From positions 124,001 to 188,000 of the forward strand of contig NZ_JANHOF010000009.1 in NCBI RefSeq assembly GCF_024498075.1: DNA of 64,000 nucleotides, read 5' to 3'. The position numbers were made by a program, and so were the translations under genes. Positions 25,735 through 34,095 of the stretch are shown here, piece by piece; position 1 is the stretch's first letter, and every line of letters begins with the position of its first letter. The DNA comes from Paenibacillus mendelii. GTDB lineage: Bacteria; Bacillota; Bacilli; Paenibacillales; Paenibacillaceae. Under the pieces are notes generated by a model. That model was not told the origin of the DNA and made no database searches. It saw only the letters and a list, made by a program, of their open reading frames with translations.

Positions 25735-26364
25735 ATGACAATTAAAGAGCAGACGATAATAAACGCTATTGGAAACAAAATAGTTACGACGGACAAAGAG
25801 ATTCATATTATTGGAAAAATAGATGACCCTCTAATATTAATATTGGAAAACGTATTAAGCTGCGCAGAATGTGATACGTTGATAGATTTAGCTCAAAACA
25901 AAATGCAGCGAGCGAAAATTGGCAAATCTCACGAGGTAAGCAATATTAGAACAAGCAGCAGCATGTTCTTTGAGGAAAGCGAAAATGAATTGATTCGAAA
26001 AATTGAGACCAGAGTTTCTGAACTGATGAATATACCGGTTTCACATGCTGAACCGCTGCAAATTTTACATTATAAAGCCAGTGAACAGTATCAGCCTCAT
26101 TTTGACTATTTCACATCCGACAATGTAATCAACAATCGCATAAGTACAATGGTCATCTATTTAAATGATGTGGAAGAAGGCGGTGAAACCTATTTCCCTT
26201 CGCTTCGTTTTACGGTAACGCCTAAAAAAGGCAGTGCCGTCTATTTTGAATATTTTTATAACGATAACCACATGAATGAACTAACCTTGCATGGTGGAAA
26301 TCCTGTTGCTGTCGGTGAAAAATGGGTCGCGACCCAGTGGATGAGAAGACAAAGATATCGCTAG
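25735..26364 (+). CDS. prolyl 4-hydroxylase-type 2-oxoglutarate/Fe(II) oxygenase
   Basis: A 209-aa double-stranded beta-helix dioxygenase. The iron ligands are His122 and Asp124 (PHFDYF) and His186 (TLHGGNPV), and the 2-oxoglutarate lysine is Lys196 (GEKWVATQW). The layout matches bacterial P4H such as the Bacillus anthracis enzyme that acts on collagen-like peptides. ATG 25735 follows CGGAGGG. It is monocistronic between two terminators and AT-richer than its neighbours. Two collagen-like proteins in this window are plausible substrates; that is inference. Free proline or an unrelated protein are alternatives. Confidence 0.85.
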   Translation: MTIKEQTIINAIGNKIVTTDKEIHIIGKIDDPLILILENVLSCAECDTLIDLAQNKMQRAKIGKSHEVSNIRTSSSMFFEESENELIRKIETRVSELMNIPVSHAEPLQILHYKASEQYQPHFDYFTSDNVINNRISTMVIYLNDVEEGGETYFPSLRFTVTPKKGSAVYFEYFYNDNHMNELTLHGGNPVAVGEKWVATQWMRRQRYR

Positions 26365-26382
26365 ATTTGAATTTAAAGATTG

Positions 26383-26415
26383 AAGGCCAAACGGATTGAG
26401 CCCGTTGGCCTTTTT
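26383..26415 (+). terminator. terminator of the P4H gene
   Basis: AAGGCCAA (26383-26390) pairs with TTGGCCTT (26405-26412), with an inner CGG/CCG, followed by TTTTTA. Confidence 0.85.
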
Positions 26416-26496
26416 ACGTGTTTATGATGAGGAATCCTGGTTTTCAAGGATCAAATTGCTATGATTATGTGGACCCTCCAAGACAGGATAGCTGTT

Positions 26497-26603
26497 TTAA
26501 CCGGAAGGCCGCGTCGAACGCGGATTGAGGCTGCGACGGTTATGAGCAAGTGACCTGTTACAGCTCTTTTTATGCTTGCTTGCAAGCCGCTTGCAGACAA
26601 GCT
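26497..26603 (+). repeat. dispersed terminator repeat (GCCG..CGAACGCGGATTG type)
   Basis: It contains CGAACGCGGATTGAGGCTG, then CTGTTACAGCTCTTTTT, then TTGCTTGCAAGCCGCTTGCAG. The copy at 30390-30488 shares CGAACGCGG(G)ATTG, GGCTG, CAGCCCTTTTT and CTGCAAACA in the same order. The rest of 26365-26802 holds no recognised gene. Confidence 0.6.
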
Positions 26604-26802
26604 CGAATGGATATATCGTCTTTATTGATGTATTTGTTATAATATTCCACATAATGCTACGCGCAAGCACAGTATTACGCAGCAGCTTCCAGTGCTTAGA
26701 GAAAAAGAATAATGAATGTCGTGGAATAACTGACCGTTTCTGTCAGGGATCGAGGATTATACTTTATTCGAGCGTATAAAAAAGGATCTGGGAGGAACGG
26801 GT

Positions 26803-27300
26803 ATGTTTACAACGATAGCAGATTTTGCGGTTGAATGGGAAAGAGAGGCGGAGCTGACCGAACGGGTGCTGAGCGCATTGACTGATGAGTCTTTGCAGCA
26901 GCCGATCGACTCCGAGCGTCGCACGTTGGGCAAATTGGCATGGCATTTGGTCACTTCGGCAAGTTTTATGACTTCGTTAGGCCTGGAGTTCGAAGGAGTG
27001 CCCCAAGGCGCAAAAGCGCTGGAAACGGCTGACGAAATCGCTAAGGAGTATCGCCGTATTAACGCGGCACTGCTTCAGGCCGTGAAGACGCAATGGGGTG
27101 ACGGCAGTCTCAACGAGACAATCTCGATTATGGGTGAGGAATGGCGAAATGGCGATTCCTTACGGTTTTCCATCATGCATCAAGCTCATCACCGGGGGCA
27201 GATGACGGTGCTTATGAGGCAAGCGGGATTGCGGCCGCCTGAAATTTACGGCCCGACCTACGAAGCTTGGGTCGACAAGGGAATGACACCCTTGGCTTGA
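26803..27300 (+). CDS. DinB family protein
   Basis: A 165-aa four-helix bundle of the DinB/YfiT type. The metal histidines are visible in KLAWHLVTS and in the paired MHQAHHRGQM motif. ATG 26803 follows GGGAGGAACGGGT. DinB proteins are thiol-dependent metalloenzymes or uncharacterised; a specific reaction cannot be given. The next gene, a WYL regulator, is 56 bp downstream on the same strand with no terminator between, so they may be cotranscribed. Confidence 0.85.
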   Translation: MFTTIADFAVEWEREAELTERVLSALTDESLQQPIDSERRTLGKLAWHLVTSASFMTSLGLEFEGVPQGAKALETADEIAKEYRRINAALLQAVKTQWGDGSLNETISIMGEEWRNGDSLRFSIMHQAHHRGQMTVLMRQAGLRPPEIYGPTYEAWVDKGMTPLA

Positions 27301-27356
27301 TCGGCCCCCACGGGAGACATCTCGCAGGCCCGATACCATGAAAGAGGGTTTGGAGA

Positions 27357-28358
27357 ATGACCAAAGCAGATAATATGTTATCTATACTGTGGATGCTCCG
27401 CTCGGGCAAGCGGATGACTGCTAAGCAATTGGCGGAGGAGCTGGAGATTCACGTGAGGACCGTCTATCGCTGCATCGACTCGTTATGTGCGAGCGGGGTG
27501 CCGATCGTCGCCGATACGGGGCCGAATGGAGGGTACCACATCCTGAGCCGGTTTGCCGATTCCCCACTCATCTTCGATCACGAAGAGCAGAAGGGGCTAA
27601 TTCACGCCTCCGTGTTCGCCAGGGAAGCCGGGTATCCGCATTCGGAAGCGCTGGCCCGGGCGATGGACAAGCTGAAACGCTATGCAAACGAGAAACAGCT
27701 CGCACAATTGGAGCGGCATGGCGGCGGCCTATCGGTCATATATCCGCCCATCGACGGCAAATACCAGTCCTTCCTTCAGCTTCTAGAGGAAGCGACCGGG
27801 CAGGGACGAACGCTGGAGATGGAGTACCATCGCGGCAAGGGGGAGGTCACCCCGCCGCGGCTGTTCAATCCATATGGCATCGTCTACTGGAAAGGAAATT
27901 GGTATGCGGTCGGCCATTGCGGTTACCGGGGGGAGCTGCGAAGCTTCCGCGTGGACCGTATTCTCCGGTTGCAGGAGACCGAGTCAAGGTTCGAGCGTCC
28001 GGCTGGTTTCTCCGCCAAGGATTTTCTCCTCGGTCAGCTGCTTCCCGGTCCCGAAGGGGACGCGGAGCTCGAAACCGTGCGGATTGGCGGACAGGAACAG
28101 GTGCTGAATGAATTGTGCCGGCACTGGCTGTTCGGGCACGCGCTGACGGAACGGCGGCCGGAGGAGGCTGTGTTTCGCTTGGAACGTACGATGTTATTAA
28201 CTTACGCACCTTACTTTCTGATGCCGTACGGTACGGCACTCACCATTGAATCGGAGCTGCTTGTGCGGAAATTGGCGGAAGCCGGCGCGAGAATATCCGG
28301 GCATTACGAAGCGATGTTATCCAATCTCGAACGAAGAAAGGGAGATGAGCATGAGTAA
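27357..28358 (+). CDS. HTH/WYL domain transcriptional regulator, YafY type
   Basis: A 333-aa regulator with an N-terminal DeoR-like HTH (MLSILWMLRSGKRMTAKQLAEELEIHVRTVYRCIDSL, about 8-44), then a WYL domain with LEMEYHRGKG..., LFNPYGIVYWKGNWYAVGHC and RSFRVDRIL, and a C-terminal WCX extension. ATG 27357 follows GTTTGGAGA. It overlaps the next small gene by 8 nt and probably controls it or the upstream DinB gene. Confidence 0.88.
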   Translation: MTKADNMLSILWMLRSGKRMTAKQLAEELEIHVRTVYRCIDSLCASGVPIVADTGPNGGYHILSRFADSPLIFDHEEQKGLIHASVFAREAGYPHSEALARAMDKLKRYANEKQLAQLERHGGGLSVIYPPIDGKYQSFLQLLEEATGQGRTLEMEYHRGKGEVTPPRLFNPYGIVYWKGNWYAVGHCGYRGELRSFRVDRILRLQETESRFERPAGFSAKDFLLGQLLPGPEGDAELETVRIGGQEQVLNELCRHWLFGHALTERRPEEAVFRLERTMLLTYAPYFLMPYGTALTIESELLVRKLAEAGARISGHYEAMLSNLERRKGDEHE

Positions 28359-28653
28359 ATACACCATGTTTGGTCAGTTGAAGGCGCAGCCGGGTAAACG
28401 CGATGAGCTGGCAAAGATGATGCTGGAATCCTCCGAAACCCTGCAGGGCATGGAAGGCTGTATTTTCTACATCTTGAACGAGTCGGTCAATGAGCCTGAT
28501 GTGCTGTGGATCATGGAATTGTGGGAGAGCGCCGAGGCGCATGCCGCTTCCTTGAAGGACGAGAAGGTTCGGGCAGTCATTGAGCAATGCAAGCCGTTGA
28601 TTGCAGGGGTGAGCGCCGTTCCGGTGCGTCCGATCGGAGGGAAAGGGTTATAG
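28351..28653 (+). CDS. antibiotic biosynthesis monooxygenase (ABM) domain protein
   Basis: A 100-aa ferredoxin-like dimer of the ABM family (YgiN-like). KYTMFGQLKAQPGKRDELAKMML, GCIFYILNES, and IMELWESAEAHAASLKDEKVRAVIEQC are typical. ATG 28351 is preceded by AAAGGGAG with 6-nt spacing, while ATG 28345 lies too close. The start lies inside the 3' end of the WYL gene, which indicates translational coupling. A strong terminator follows. Possible role in quinone or reactive-carbonyl chemistry, unproven. Confidence 0.85.
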   Translation: MSKYTMFGQLKAQPGKRDELAKMMLESSETLQGMEGCIFYILNESVNEPDVLWIMELWESAEAHAASLKDEKVRAVIEQCKPLIAGVSAVPVRPIGGKGL

Positions 28654-28675
28654 GCATAGATTTTGAATCGCCCTG

Positions 28676-28713
28676 AACCGGCGCTCTCCTTCGGGAGGTG
28701 CGCCGGTTTGTTT
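28676..28713 (+). terminator. terminator after the ABM gene
   Basis: AACCGGCGC (28676-28684) pairs with GCGCCGGTT (28700-28708) around TCTCC/GGGAG, then TGTTTGT. A second hairpin, TAACTCAAGA (28781-28790) with TCTTGAGTTA (28806-28815), lies downstream without a T run. Confidence 0.75.
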
Positions 28714-28894
28714 GTGCGCGGTCAGCCGGGCAGGTAATGCGATAATTGCACATGCTGTGCCGACGTGATCGGACTCGGTCTAACTCAAGATGCCCCTTAG
28801 GAGCTTCTTGAGTTAATGACTGAAAACAGCCCTAGACATACTGCAACGTTCCTTCATCTCTTAACGTCATAATCGTTATAAGGGGGAATTACTA

Positions 28895-29302
28895 ATGAAT
28901 AAAATTCTGATGATAGGGATGGCACTGTGTTTCATTATTGCAGGGTGCACGGTGAAGGAGAAAACAATCTCATTGGAACAGATCAAGGATTTATTTGAAA
29001 AGCATGAAATTCCTTTAGAAGATCCGAAAGAATTACATCCGAAGAGTGTATTTCTATATACCTTGAATGGTGTCAAGCCTGAGCCTTTTATGCTTGACGG
29101 CGAGTTGATTAGTATTTATATATATTCCTCCAGTAATGGTGTTCTGAAGGGGATGCAGGATTTTGAGAGACAGACGGCGGGGGCAGATGTGGCAGCGCAC
29201 GGTGAATATCAAGTTGCGAATGTATTGATATTTCATGGTTACGAAGGCACCGATGAACGTGTTGAAGCGGTGATAAAGGATATGGAGTCCCTTGTGAAGT
29301 AA
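28895..29302 (+). CDS. small hypothetical lipoprotein
   Basis: A 135-aa protein with a signal peptide and lipobox FIIAGC (Cys at about 18). The mature part has no domain I recognise; the C-terminus YQVANVLIFHGYEGTDERVEAVIKDMESL has the pattern of small Bacillales lipoproteins of unknown role. ATG 28895 follows AAGGGGG. It stands alone between a hairpin and a 280-bp gap. Confidence 0.72.
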   Translation: MNKILMIGMALCFIIAGCTVKEKTISLEQIKDLFEKHEIPLEDPKELHPKSVFLYTLNGVKPEPFMLDGELISIYIYSSSNGVLKGMQDFERQTAGADVAAHGEYQVANVLIFHGYEGTDERVEAVIKDMESLVK

Positions 29303-29584
29303 CAATTGAGTCCCTGTGAGTAGGATGGCTGTGAAGACTTGTTTTGCCCCAAAGCCGCTTTAAGTTAATCTACCCGTCGCCCGACATGTACATTTTTTAT
29401 AAAAAAATATAGCACGAGGTGTCGATTATGATGCGCTCCGTTCGTCGATATAATAGAAGCGGGCAAAGTTATCGGGTAGGGAACGAACCAGATTCGATGT
29501 GAACCGATGTGAGCACACTTTGTTCCTCAAGGGAGCCTCAGAGTGCGCGGCCAAACTAAACTTGCCTATTAATAAGGAGGATGT
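29303..29584. other. intergenic region, no gene recognised
   Basis: The 280 bp hold a candidate -10 TATAAT (29448 region, GATATAATAG) with a poor -35, which may serve the hydrolase gene. A weak + frame at 29499 ends inside the next gene and has no ribosome site. Confidence 0.4.
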
Positions 29585-30382
29585 ATGGGAATCGTATATT
29601 CAAACGATAGCACGGCTATTGCCTACGATAAGGCAGGCAGCGGATTGCCGCTCATCTTGGTGGACGGCGCACTCTGCAGTCGAACGAACGGGCCGAATGG
29701 GCCTCTGGCTGCTTTGCTGCAGCAGCATTTTACCGTATTCACATATGATCGCAGGGGGCGCGGCGACAGTGGGGACATGAAACCCTATGATATTGAGCGC
29801 GAAGTCGAGGACATTGCAGCTCTGATCGAAGAGGCTGGCGGATCGGCTTTCGTATATGGCATTTCTTCCGGTGCAGCGCTAGCTCTGGAAGCGGCGAATC
29901 GACTTTCATCCATTAAGAAGCTGGCGTTGTATGAAGCGCCGTTCGTCGTCGATAACAGCCGTACACCGGTGCCGGAAGATTATATGGAGCAAATGGAAGG
30001 TCTATTAACGTCGGGCCGCCGAAGCGCTGCGGTTAAGCACTTTATGAGAAAAGGGGTGGGGCTGCCGGCTCCAATCGTCGCCATAATGCCTCTCATGCCG
30101 GCGTGGTCGAAACTAAAAGCGGTTGCCCACACGCTGCCGTACGATACGCTCCTGACATTAGATCACCAGAGAGGCAGTGCGCTTACGCTGAACCGGTGGT
30201 CCTCCATAACCGTGCCCACTCTTGTAGCCGTCGGCGGCAAGAGTCCGGCTTGGATGCGCAACGCGATGCAGTCACTTGCGGACGTACTCCCGAGTGCAAA
30301 GCTCGAAACTCTGGAAGGCCAGACGCACATCGTAAAACCGGCAGCTCTTGCCCCGATTCTGAACAATTATTTCTTGAAATAG
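29585..30382 (+). CDS. alpha/beta hydrolase
   Basis: A 265-aa alpha/beta-fold hydrolase. The oxyanion segment is LILVDGALCSR, the nucleophile elbow VYGISSGAALAL (Ser in G-I-S-S-G), and the catalytic His is in EGQTHIVKP; the RRGRGDSGD motif after strand 3 is typical. ATG 29585 follows AAGGAGG. Related proteins are esterases or epoxide-hydrolase-like enzymes; the substrate is not predictable. A repeat-type terminator follows. Confidence 0.85.
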   Translation: MGIVYSNDSTAIAYDKAGSGLPLILVDGALCSRTNGPNGPLAALLQQHFTVFTYDRRGRGDSGDMKPYDIEREVEDIAALIEEAGGSAFVYGISSGAALALEAANRLSSIKKLALYEAPFVVDNSRTPVPEDYMEQMEGLLTSGRRSAAVKHFMRKGVGLPAPIVAIMPLMPAWSKLKAVAHTLPYDTLLTLDHQRGSALTLNRWSSITVPTLVAVGGKSPAWMRNAMQSLADVLPSAKLETLEGQTHIVKPAALAPILNNYFLK

Positions 30383-30389
30383 ATATGAC

Positions 30390-30488
30390 CGGGCAACCGC
30401 GCCGAACGCGGGATTGGAGGGCTGTAACAGGCTGCCGAGGGGCAAGCTCGTTGCAGCCCTTTTTGAGTGTTCTGCAAACATTCTGATC
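30390..30488 (+). terminator. terminator within a dispersed repeat
   Basis: GAGGGCTGTAACAGGCTG pairs through GGGCTG...CAGCCC and ends in TTTTT (about 30465-30469). It belongs to the same family as 20500, 26497, 39079, 39962 and 40515. Confidence 0.75.
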
Positions 30489-30568
30489 CCATGAAATGAT
30501 TGGAGAATCTTATTGACTTATACGTTAGCGTAAATGTTAAGCTGGTCACACTAAGGAGTTGATACACC

Positions 30569-30720
30569 ATATATTCAATAGGTTACATCATTAAGCGAAT
30601 TCATATTAGCCGTAGAACCTTACATTATTATGACGAGCTTGGAATACTGAAGCCTACGGTTATTAAGGAGAACGGGTATCGTTATTACGATCAGAAAGCG
30701 TTAGAACGGCTTCAAACCAG
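30569..30720 (+). pseudogene. truncated MerR family regulator relic
   Basis: In frame from ATA 30569: IGYIIKRIHISRRTLHYYDELGILKP, then ENGYRYYDQKALERLQTS, a clear MerR HTH. AAGGAG precedes at proper distance, but the start codon is ATA, and similarity ends abruptly near 30720. A MerR-like TTGACT box lies upstream near 30511. The gene has lost its start and everything after the HTH. Confidence 0.7.
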
Positions 30721-30727
30721 CGCCGCA

Positions 30728-30823
30728 GCCGACAATTTTGGCGATTTCATTGAGATCAATGTCGTCGGTAATATGTTCCTCGATATAATTGATAACCTCG
30801 GTCATTCGGCTTAGAAAGTCCAT
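30728..30823 (-). pseudogene. truncated AraC family regulator relic
   Basis: On the minus strand from ATG 30823, behind GGAGGG, the frame reads MDFLSRMTEVINYIEEHI then DDIDLNEIAKIVGC, the first AraC HTH helices of the SoxS/Rob-like AraC plus effector type. It ends at the junction with the MerR relic. The two fragments meet tail to tail, so a deletion or rearrangement joined them. 30824-31040 shows nothing further. Confidence 0.65.
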
Positions 30824-31047
30824 ACATACCCTCCATTCGCTTGTATCATATCAAAGGCACACAGCAGGTACCCTACATTAATAGAAACAATAGTGCAGGG
30901 TTCAATCTCTCACATGGTATCATTCATGAACACATACATACAGAGCTCGCTGTTAAGAAGGGGACTCCTGGTGGTTTTGTACAAAAAGAGGCGGGGTCAT
31001 TAATTTTGTCCATTGATCTGCGGAGATGAATTGCGTACTATTCTAAA

Positions 31048-31068
31048 TGATAATGATAAGCATTATCA
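31048..31068 (+). promoter_or_regulatory. Fur box
   Basis: The arms TGATAATG and CATTATCA flank ATAAG, a perfect inverted repeat with overlapping 7-1-7 Fur half-sites, 34 bp before the lipoprotein start. Confidence 0.85.
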
Positions 31069-31101
31069 TAATAAAGGGGAATGAACTGGAGGAGAAGTAG
31101 A

Positions 31102-32103
31102 ATGGTACAAGCAAGGAAGGCAAGCATGCTTATGGTACTTATCGTCATAATGGGGGCATTATTGATAGCATGCGGCAACAATGCGAATCGTCCGGACAAT
31201 ACAACACCGGCTGCTGGCAACCAATCGTCGGAGAAGCCGGCAGAATCTCCATCTGAACCGGAGCAAGCCGAACAAACGATGCGCGTATTTACCGACTGGA
31301 CCGACCATAAGGTCGAGATCCCCGTTCAACCACAGCGGGTTATTTATCATGGTGAGGTCACGGGAGACGTACTTGCTCTCGGCGTTACACCGGTTGGCGT
31401 CATCAAGCAAGATGGCGGAACTGTATACGAGGATCAACTGGCAGCTTCAGAGGATGTCGGCTTTCCGATCAGCCTGGAGAAATCATTGGCGCTTCAACCA
31501 GACCTCATCATTTTCTCGAACAATGATGCTGCTCAGTACGAACAAATCTCCAAAGTCGCACCGACGGTAACGTTTAACTCCTTTGCACCTCTCGAAGAGA
31601 GAATGCGCATCCTAGGAGATTTGCTCGGCAAGAAGGATGAGGCCGAAGCTTGGCTGACCAAGCATAAGGCGGGAGTACAAGAAATGTGGGCCGCGCTGCG
31701 CCAGAAAGGGATAAAGGATAACGAAACGGCTTCCGTGTTCACGATGTATCCAGGCAATCGTTTGTTCGTTATGGCAGGTGCCGGCCTTCCGCAGTTTCTA
31801 TATGAAGAGAATGGCTTCAAGCCTGTTGCCAAAGTACAGGAGCTCATTGACCAGCAGGTGGGATTCGTCGAGATTTCCGCCGAACTCCTGAAGGAATATG
31901 CAGGAGACCGTATTTTCATCTTAAATCCGGTAAATCCTGAGGCGCAGGAATCCACAAGTGAGCTGATGGCGAGTAATGTGTGGAGCAACCTTCCAGCCGT
32001 TAAGAACGGCTACGTGTATAAGTTTGATATTATGAAGGCAGGAAGCGACGCCCTTTCAAGGGAATGGCTGCTTCAAGAGCTTCCCAAGGCTCTAGCGCAA
32101 TAA
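31102..32103 (+). CDS. siderophore ABC transporter substrate-binding lipoprotein
   Basis: A 333-aa FeuA/FecB-type lipoprotein with lipobox LLIAC (Cys at about 24). Typical segments are VEIPVQPQRVIYHGEVTGDVLALGV, SLALQPDLIIFSNND and WSNLPAVKNGYVYKFD. ATG 31102 follows GGAGGAGAAG; an upstream ATG at 31081 has no site. It is iron-regulated through the Fur box above. The next gene encodes an AraC regulator fused to a homologue of this very domain, as in the Btr/FeuA bacillibactin system of Bacillus subtilis. Confidence 0.9.
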   Translation: MVQARKASMLMVLIVIMGALLIACGNNANRPDNTTPAAGNQSSEKPAESPSEPEQAEQTMRVFTDWTDHKVEIPVQPQRVIYHGEVTGDVLALGVTPVGVIKQDGGTVYEDQLAASEDVGFPISLEKSLALQPDLIIFSNNDAAQYEQISKVAPTVTFNSFAPLEERMRILGDLLGKKDEAEAWLTKHKAGVQEMWAALRQKGIKDNETASVFTMYPGNRLFVMAGAGLPQFLYEENGFKPVAKVQELIDQQVGFVEISAELLKEYAGDRIFILNPVNPEAQESTSELMASNVWSNLPAVKNGYVYKFDIMKAGSDALSREWLLQELPKALAQ

Positions 32104-32131
32104 CAAGTAACTCCATAGATGGTGTATGGCC

Positions 32132-32172
32132 AAAGAAGCTCTTCAACTACGGTTGAAAAGCTTCTTTTTTTC
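32132..32172 (+). terminator. terminator after the lipoprotein gene
   Basis: AAAGAAGCT (32132-32140) and AGCTTCTTT (32159-32167), extended by TTCAA/TTGAA, precede a T run. Confidence 0.85.
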
Positions 32173-32189
32173 AGCTATAATCATCTAAA

Positions 32190-32204
32190 TGATAATTATT
32201 CTCA
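32190..32204 (+). promoter_or_regulatory. Fur box
   Basis: TGATAATTATTCTCA, one mismatch from the 7-1-7 consensus, 20 bp before the regulator gene. The same 15-mer recurs at 34039. Confidence 0.8.
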
Positions 32205-32223
32205 ATGTAATAGGGGGTTCGGC

Positions 32224-33846
32224 ATGCACGTTCCATCATCATCATCCGTGCATCTGCGGTATCTGTCCTTTCATTTGCTTCATATAGAGCTGTTGAATTG
32301 TCCTGCAGGAACTGCCCTGACGGAAGAAGTAAACGAAGCGTATACGCTCCTCATATGCAAGAGCGGTTCAGGGACCATGTATACGGACAACGAGACGTCA
32401 TTATTCACCAGACATAGCGCTTTTCTCTTTATTCCCGGTGTGTCCTATCAATTCAAGAGCGACGATGACCAGACGGTTCAATATTTTAGAATAACCTTTA
32501 TCATTACTCGGATCAGCCGGTCAGCCGCCCCAGAAGCGTACAGGGAGCCCCTATTTCCGGGCCGGAGCGAGCTGCGCGTCTATCCGCTGTCCCAATTAAT
32601 AGATATGACTGAGCAGCTTTATGAGGGAAGCAGACAGGAGCAGGAGGGGATTGAGTCGTTCCAGCATAATCTGCGTTTTTTGAAGCTGATGGGCTTCGTG
32701 CTGGAGCATAATATGGCAACCGACAGAAAGCCCGGCTCGATTCAAGCTGTGGAGCGTTCAATTCAGTATTTGCAGGATCACTCTACGGATAAAATAACAG
32801 TCGGACTGCTATCGCAAATCGCGGGTCTTCCTACCGTGCAGTTCTCCGCTATTTTTAAGGGATTAACGGGGAAGAAGCCGCTCGATTACTTAACGGAGCT
32901 CCGAATTAAGCAGTCCAAGGACTGGCTGCTGCAATCCGATGAATCATTGCGTAATATAGCAGAGCGGGTGGGCTTTACGGATGAATATTACTTCAACCGG
33001 CGATTCCGCCAAACAACGGGCATGTCTCCCAGACAGTATGCCATCGCCATGAGACGCAGAATCAACGTAAGAGACTGGGCGGGGCATGAGGTTACGATAC
33101 CGGCCAAACCTACGCGCGTTATCTTTTACGGAAATACGATAGAGGATCTGCTGACGCTGGGCATTCAACCCATCGGAGGGGAGCTGTGGGGACAGGGACG
33201 TCCCTTCAATACGGAGAAGGCGGCGTCTCTAAAACCGGATTTGATTATCTATGACAAGGAAGATGAGCGGGAATATGAGCAAATCTCACGGATCGCTCCG
33301 ACGCTGACCTACAACTCCTTCAGATCGCTGGAAGAGAGAATGCTGACGCTTGGGGAGTGGTTCGGCAAGGAGCAGGAAGCCCGGCATTGGCTTAATCATC
33401 ATGCCAGCAGCGCCGAACGGATGTGGAAGCAGCTTGGACCTCATATTCGACCGGGCGAGACGGCCTCCGTATTCCTGCATAATCGCGGCAAACGGTTGTT
33501 CACCATGGGCACGATTGGACTAACCTCCGTCCTCTATCATCCATGCGGCTTTCGTCCGGTACAGAAAGTGATGGATATGCTTCATGCGGAAAGGGCTTAT
33601 AAGGAGATTACAGCGGACACCCTCCATGAATACGCGGGGGATCGCATATTCATGCTGCTTCCGAACAGCCCTGAATCGAGAAGAGCCATGGAAGAAACCA
33701 TCAGCAGCCCATTGTGGCAAAGCCTTCCCGCTGTACGGAACGGGCTCGTCTATCTGGTGGATGAGGACACTTGGAACTGTTGTGACGCCAGCACGATCAG
33801 CAAGCTGCTGAGCATGCTGCCGGGACTGTTAAGGCATACTTCTTAA
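32224..33846 (+). CDS. AraC regulator fused to a substrate-binding domain (Btr-like)
   Basis: A 540-aa cytoplasmic protein. An N-terminal cupin-like sensor (about 1-155) is followed by an AraC double HTH (about 175-275, ending GFTDEYYFNRRFRQTTGMSPRQYA) and a C-terminal FeuA-like ferri-siderophore binding domain (about 280-540) without signal peptide. ATG 32224 follows TAGGGGG. The C-terminus is clearly homologous to the lipoprotein encoded just upstream (for example APT.T.NSF..LEERM and EYAGDRIF in both). By analogy with B. subtilis Btr it should sense the intracellular ferri-siderophore and activate the uptake genes. Confidence 0.9.
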   Translation: MHVPSSSSVHLRYLSFHLLHIELLNCPAGTALTEEVNEAYTLLICKSGSGTMYTDNETSLFTRHSAFLFIPGVSYQFKSDDDQTVQYFRITFIITRISRSAAPEAYREPLFPGRSELRVYPLSQLIDMTEQLYEGSRQEQEGIESFQHNLRFLKLMGFVLEHNMATDRKPGSIQAVERSIQYLQDHSTDKITVGLLSQIAGLPTVQFSAIFKGLTGKKPLDYLTELRIKQSKDWLLQSDESLRNIAERVGFTDEYYFNRRFRQTTGMSPRQYAIAMRRRINVRDWAGHEVTIPAKPTRVIFYGNTIEDLLTLGIQPIGGELWGQGRPFNTEKAASLKPDLIIYDKEDEREYEQISRIAPTLTYNSFRSLEERMLTLGEWFGKEQEARHWLNHHASSAERMWKQLGPHIRPGETASVFLHNRGKRLFTMGTIGLTSVLYHPCGFRPVQKVMDMLHAERAYKEITADTLHEYAGDRIFMLLPNSPESRRAMEETISSPLWQSLPAVRNGLVYLVDEDTWNCCDASTISKLLSMLPGLLRHTS

Positions 33847-33950
33847 GCCAAGCAGCTTTGAATATTAGGCGATCTCTGTCTCGTTTATTATTGATGAATC
33901 GTTTTGAATAAGGAGCCGCTTCGTGGTATTCGCGAAGCAGAAGTGGAGAG

Positions 33951-33977
33951 ACGGCAGCCGGGGCTGCCGTTTTTTTG
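33951..33977 (+). terminator. terminator after the Btr-like gene
   Basis: ACGGCAGCC (33951-33959) pairs perfectly with GGCTGCCGT (33962-33970), followed by seven T. Confidence 0.9.
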
Positions 33978-34038
33978 TACAAAAATTCCGTCTCTTTTGT
34001 CCATTGCTCTTTCAAAGAGGATAGGCATACAATGGTAA

Positions 34039-34053
34039 TGATAATTATTCTCA
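34039..34053 (+). promoter_or_regulatory. Fur box
   Basis: TGATAATTATTCTCA, identical to the box at 32190, 43 bp before the flavoprotein gene. It probably controls the operon 34096-39038. Confidence 0.8.
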
Positions 34054-34095
34054 ACCAAAAAAGCGGTTAGGGAATCAGCAAGAGGAGGACATGAA

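Noticed and set aside
30841..31029. 62-codon + frame before the siderophore lipoprotein
   Set aside because: No ribosome site and no protein-like pattern; it lies in decayed intergenic DNA.
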